Shown in pieces: positions 61,134 to 64,000 of a stretch of DNA of 64,000 nucleotides. Source of the DNA: Tetrastigma voinierianum (lineage: Eukaryota > Streptophyta > Magnoliopsida > Vitales > Vitaceae); contig JAEQBH010006384.1 of NCBI GenBank assembly GCA_016808115.1, positions 230,040 to 294,039 on the forward strand, written 5' to 3'. The notes under the pieces were generated by a model. That model searched no databases. It had not been told where the DNA came from and saw only the letters and a program-made list of their open reading frames with translations. The first letter of the stretch is position 1. Every line of letters starts with the position of its first letter. The position numbers and the translations under genes are program-made.

Positions 61134-61298
61134 ATGCTGTGCCCAGTTGGGATGATGTAGTTGTTGCGCCACAGGCCTGTTGGCTATTGGAACTGGTAAG
61201 TGGCCACACCCCCAGCAGGCACAGGAAGTACCTTGGCAGTTCTGTGATTGGCTCCAAAAGAATGTCTCAGATGAAGTTGCTTCGAATTATTTATGGAG
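61134..61298 (+). pseudogene. TPI exon AVPSWDDVVVA..., several indels, catalytic Glu lost
   Basis: The start reads AVPSWDDVVVA. The next codons, which in the family encode Tyr-Glu-Pro-Val-Trp with the catalytic Glu, read CCACAG here, followed by shifts. Pieces of the WAIGTGK, QQAQEV, WLQKNVSDEVAS and RIIYGG segments are then readable only by changing frame several times. Donor GTATTT at 61299. Confidence 0.8.
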
Positions 61299-61664
61299 GT
61301 ATTTTATTTCTACCACAATATTCTTTGGGTGGTACTTGAAACTATAGATAATTTTTTATGTTCCTTCAAATGCTTATTCTATCACCTGTTATAGTGTGTG
61401 GCGGAGCTTGTTTAAGATAAGAAGACTTACGTCTACATGACCTCTTTGAATCACTGATCCATAATACAGTTTTCACTATTGCAATGTGGGCCTGATTATT
61501 ATCTGCTTCCTGGAAATAGGTGAATGAGATCATTTTTTACTCACTAGACTGAGAAAGGAGTGGTATGGTGCCATGGTTGCTTGTTGAGTTGGGGCTGTTT
61601 CATGACAGCATGCATCGGGAACTCTGTAACATGGGAATAATACTAGCGTTAGAGTTAGCGATAA

Positions 61665-61795
61665 GTTTTTGAAAGCTAAACCTTTATTCTGATGTAATAA
61701 AGCTGTCATTAGAAATTCGAACCTGGGACCCCCTTTCCTTATGCCCTTGCCTTTTGAATCGTCCCTCTACCACATGAGCTAGGCATAATGGATGA
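61665..61795 (-). mobile_element. tRNA-derived SINE, minus strand
   Basis: On the minus strand, TAGCTCATGTGGTAGAGG (A-box region, 61763-61782) is followed by GGTCCCAGGTTCGAAT with a B box at 61715-61723, typical tRNA-like SINE promoter parts. The cloverleaf is not intact, so it is not a tRNA gene. It lies in the intron between the sixth and seventh recognised TPI exons. Confidence 0.6.
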
Positions 61796-61993
61796 GTTAG
61801 TAATATTATCATTGTTCATTCGGCCATTATTGGAATCCTGCAATTGTAACAGAACTTGATTGGACCAGGATTTTGATCCGCATTGACTTTTTTGTTATCA
61901 GATGTCAAATGTAGTTTTGTACTCTTATGAATGTTCTGGTTTTCAGGAGGATGAGTGTCAGTGGTTACCATCTGATCATACTCTCTTTTTCAG

Positions 61994-62076
61994 GTTCGGT
62001 GAATGGGAGCAATTGTGCAGAGCTTGCCAAACAAGAGCATATTGATGGATTTCTTGTTGGTGGTGCTTCCTTAAAG
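61994..62076 (+). CDS. TPI exon SVNGSNCAELAKQ...GASLK
   Basis: Reads SVNGSNCAELAKQEHIDGFL then VGGASLK without interruption, with the phosphate-binding GFLVGGAS loop. Acceptor TTTTTCAG, donor GTATAT. The split Gly codon G/GT joins the previous exon. Confidence 0.9.
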
Positions 62077-62149
62077 GTATATTCTTACTTCAGGGGTAAA
62101 AAACTATTCACTAGTTTGACTAAAAGTGATAAAGAAAAACTCATGATAA

Positions 62150-62322
62150 AATCATGGGTGCTTCCGGATAGGCGTAAAGCTTTGGGGTTGGGTACCCAGA
62201 GGTTATAGGTTCGAGTCCTCTTAGGGGCATTGGGGTGTTATTCTGCAATTGTCGCTCGGGGTCATATGGAATTAGTCGTAGTCTTGCGTAGGCGCTGACA
62301 TCCAAGGTTATCAAAAAAAAAA
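62150..62322 (+). mobile_element. tRNA-derived SINE, plus strand
   Basis: An A-box-like GATAGGCGTAAAGC at about 62167 and a B box GGTTCGAGTCC at 62208-62218, followed by a non-tRNA body and an A-rich tail (62312-62322). It lies in the last TPI intron, in opposite orientation to the SINE at 61.7 kb. Confidence 0.65.
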
Positions 62323-62842
62323 GAAGATAAAAACTTAAAAAAAAATTCTGGTAGCTTTTGAAGATAAGAGAGAAACATTCTCTGTTTTGCCTATAAAAAA
62401 TCTTTTCACATTAATTTTTTTTTAAAATTTTCAAATTACAAATATAAGTGATAATTGGTACTTGCCTTTTTTTTTTCTTGCTCTTTATTGTACTTTACAT
62501 TTTTGTGGGAGATTTTTGGGTACTAAAATAGCCTTGTGATATAATCACAAAAATATAGATTGAGGTTCCTTTTCTCATTCAGGTTACATTTAGATTTGGA
62601 GGTCCTGGTTAAGAACTTTAAGTCTGTTTGCCATGAAAACACTCATGATCAACTTGGTTGTGTTGGTTTTAAAAAATGTTTCTGGCTTCATGTTCTAAGA
62701 AAATCTTTGTGCAGAAAACTTGTTGATTGATGTCAAAAAAGTATTTGATTAAAAAAAACCTTAACTGTTTTTAGAAAATAAAACTTATAAAACCTTGTTA
62801 ATTTTGAGTTTTGACTCATGCAGAAAATAGTAACCTTGTTAT

Positions 62843-62865
62843 TTCTCTCTCTCTCTCTCTCTCTA

Positions 62866-62960
<95 letters not shown>
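62843..62960. repeat. Compound microsatellite (CT)n(CA)n(TA)n
   Basis: CT repeats to about 62864, CA repeats about 62867-62898, then TA repeats to 62960 with one interruption near 62937. It accounts for the Tyr-Ile and Arg-Glu repeat frame on the minus strand. Confidence 0.95.
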
Positions 62961-63230
62961 CATAGTCATCTTCTTTGAAAGTGAAAACCAATGGCAGTCT
63001 GAATAAACAGGGCCTAAATGTCTCATTCTATGACAAATCACAAAATCACTTGACTGTTAGGTTATATTTGTTTTCCAAAAATTTGAGTGAAAGAAAATGT
63101 AAGAGAACATAAAGGAGAAGGAGGAGGAAAAAGGAAGATAAAAATAAAGTTGAAGTTAATAAGGTATTTTTATTTGTTATTTCAAATTTATTTATTTAAC
63201 TTTATATAATAGAGAAAGATTAAAATGGTT

Positions 63231-63232
<2 letters not shown>

Positions 63233-63276
<44 letters not shown>
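63233..63276. repeat. (TA)n microsatellite
   Basis: About 22 TA units in the last TPI intron. Confidence 0.95.
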
Positions 63277-63282
<6 letters not shown>

Positions 63283-63378
63283 TATTTACTTTTTGAAGAA
63301 TAAACACAACCTTTGTAAGGCTATGGAAGTGACAAAATTTGGTTTGGATGATTATGATTTTGTATTTGGGTTGTGCAG

Positions 63379-63438
63379 GGTCCTGAATTTGCTGTGATTG
63401 TCAATTCTGTAACATCCAAGAAAGTTGCTGATCACTAG
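63379..63438 (+). CDS. Last TPI exon
   Basis: After acceptor TTGTGCAG it reads GPEFAVIVNSVTSKKVADH and stops at TAG (63436-63438). VNSVTSKKV is the C-terminal signature of plastid TPI; the ending ADH instead of the common AA is a small difference. Confidence 0.9.
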   Translation, partial: GPEFAVIVNSVTSKKVADH

Positions 63439-63900
63439 CATTGGCTTTTGTGCTGAAAATAAAGAGCCTAGAGAGCAGTTTCTTTGACTTCAAGCACAAT
63501 ATAATCATGTCATCACCATGAGGAGCCAGTTAGTTATGTTGAGATTTTGATCATTTTCCAGTTTTTGGCCTCGGGAGGATTTATTCATTTTAATGAGTTA
63601 GAAACTCATGTGGTGGAAACAGACCAGTTCAGTCATTTTAATGGCATTGTGCATTTTATGGATTAAATAGCCTGTTGTGAAGGATTTGAAATTCGTAGTC
63701 TAATAATAATGTTAAACTGTTTATTATTTTCTGCTATCACATATCATAATTCAGTTTTTGAAAATTGAATTGGGTAATGAGTTTAAGGATCATAACCTTT
63801 TTTTTCTTAAAGGATGTGTAAAAAGGTCGGGCAATTTGACGAATCCAGAAACTTGTGGTGATGATTGATGAATGTTAATGGTTGAAGTTCTTCATTTTAG
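63439..63900. other. TPI 3' flank
   Basis: Probably 3' UTR and spacer. An AATAAA signal was not located with confidence; AATAAAG at 63460 is very near the stop. Confidence 0.4.
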
Positions 63901-63977
63901 AATCCTTCCTTTAGTGCCACCATGCCTTAAACTCAAAGCGGGCGTCTCACCTGCAGCCATTGCTGCTTATTCGAAAG
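63901..63977 (+). CDS. Possible exon of an unknown transcript
   Basis: A stretch flanked by TCATTTTAG and GTAAGAG reads ILPLVPPCLKLKAGVSPAAI then AAYSK in one frame. The splice-like borders and open frame suggest an exon, but I recognise no family and the window ends soon after. Confidence 0.25.
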
Positions 63978-64000
63978 GTAAGAGTACACTTCTTGGCTTC

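Larger units (their letters stand above)
54378..63438 (+). pseudogene. Plastid-type triosephosphate isomerase locus with broken exons
   Basis: Triosephosphate isomerase interconverts dihydroxyacetone phosphate and glyceraldehyde 3-phosphate; the plastid form acts in the Calvin cycle and starch metabolism. Eight exons were read in order, with phases that match a plant plastid TPI: FFVGGNWKC, NGTKDSISKLVSDLNS, the VVVAPPFVYLDQV exon, SVEQLKDIGCNWVILGHSER, a broken FIGK exon, a broken AVPSWDDVVVA exon, SVNGSNCAELAKQ and GPEFAVIVNSVTSKKVADH with a stop. SVEQLKDIGC and SVTSKKVA mark the plastid rather than the cytosolic form (family knowledge). Asn and Lys of NWK and the active-site His of GHSERR remain. 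Exon 2 has an extra base, exon 5 meets a TGA after seven codons, and exon 6 carries several indels with loss of the catalytic Glu codon. No transit-peptide exon was found. It is a decayed duplicate or a mis-assembled functional gene; I favour decay because exons 5 and 6 hold substitutions as well as indels. Confidence 0.85.

Noticed and set aside
62150..62225. A tRNA gene, because of the A- and B-box sequences
   Set aside because: No acceptor stem or anticodon arm pairs properly, and an A-rich tail follows about 100 bases later, so a SINE fits better.
62733..63041. 102-residue minus frame with Tyr-Ile and Arg-Glu repeats
   Set aside because: It is a translation of the compound microsatellite.

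Overview
This window is nuclear DNA of a higher plant, most likely a eudicot; I cannot name the species. The evidence is a plastid-type triosephosphate isomerase (TPI) locus split by GT-AG introns, a decayed CC-NBS-LRR resistance gene, and several families of plant Ty3/gypsy, Ty1/copia, LINE, SINE, CACTA and hAT elements. No prokaryotic operon, CRISPR array, rRNA or genuine tRNA gene was seen. Almost every long open frame is a chance frame or a fragment of a broken element. The only locus with a recognisable chain of host exons is TPI.

Layout. 1-10136: a Ty3/gypsy chromovirus of Tekay/Del type on the minus strand. The right LTR is 7178-10136 and the left LTR ends at 2411. Between them lie degraded gag, protease, RT, RNase H and integrase, in the expected minus-strand order. 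10137-15532: a pile of nested repeats, made of the end of a plus-strand LTR, a CACTA-like fragment, a ~100-bp tandem array, and a minus-strand long LTR (family B) split by a plus-strand solo LTR (family C). 15531-16050: a 220-bp tandem repeat. 16-20 kb: AT-rich, no gene seen. 20046-22340: an NLR pseudogene. 22.3-28.4 kb: copia LTR remnants, a hAT-like MITE and a copia nucleocapsid fragment. 28409-31046: a second family B LTR, inverted relative to the first. 31.1-33.6 kb: a copia element retaining gag, protease and integrase but with no RT or RNase H seen. 36.1-45.0 kb: an Athila/Tat-type gypsy element on the minus strand, bounded by GTCGCGAC-rich repeat DNA. 45444-45841: a CACTA-like MITE. 46-54 kb: AT-rich DNA with no confident gene.

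54378-63438: the plastid TPI locus on the plus strand, eight recognisable exons with correct order and mostly canonical splice sites. Exon 2 carries an extra base, and exons 5 and 6 carry several indels plus the apparent loss of the catalytic glutamate codon. The transit-peptide exon was not found. Either this is a recently decayed copy or part of the assembly is faulty. Its introns hold a LINE, two tRNA-derived SINEs, a 14-bp-arm inverted repeat and compound microsatellites. A possible exon of another transcript lies at 63901-63977.

No coherent new system was found. The most notable observations are the exon-by-exon decay pattern of TPI, the inverted pair of family B LTRs flanking the NLR pseudogene, the perfect palindromes in that LTR, and the GTCGCGAC palindrome cluster.
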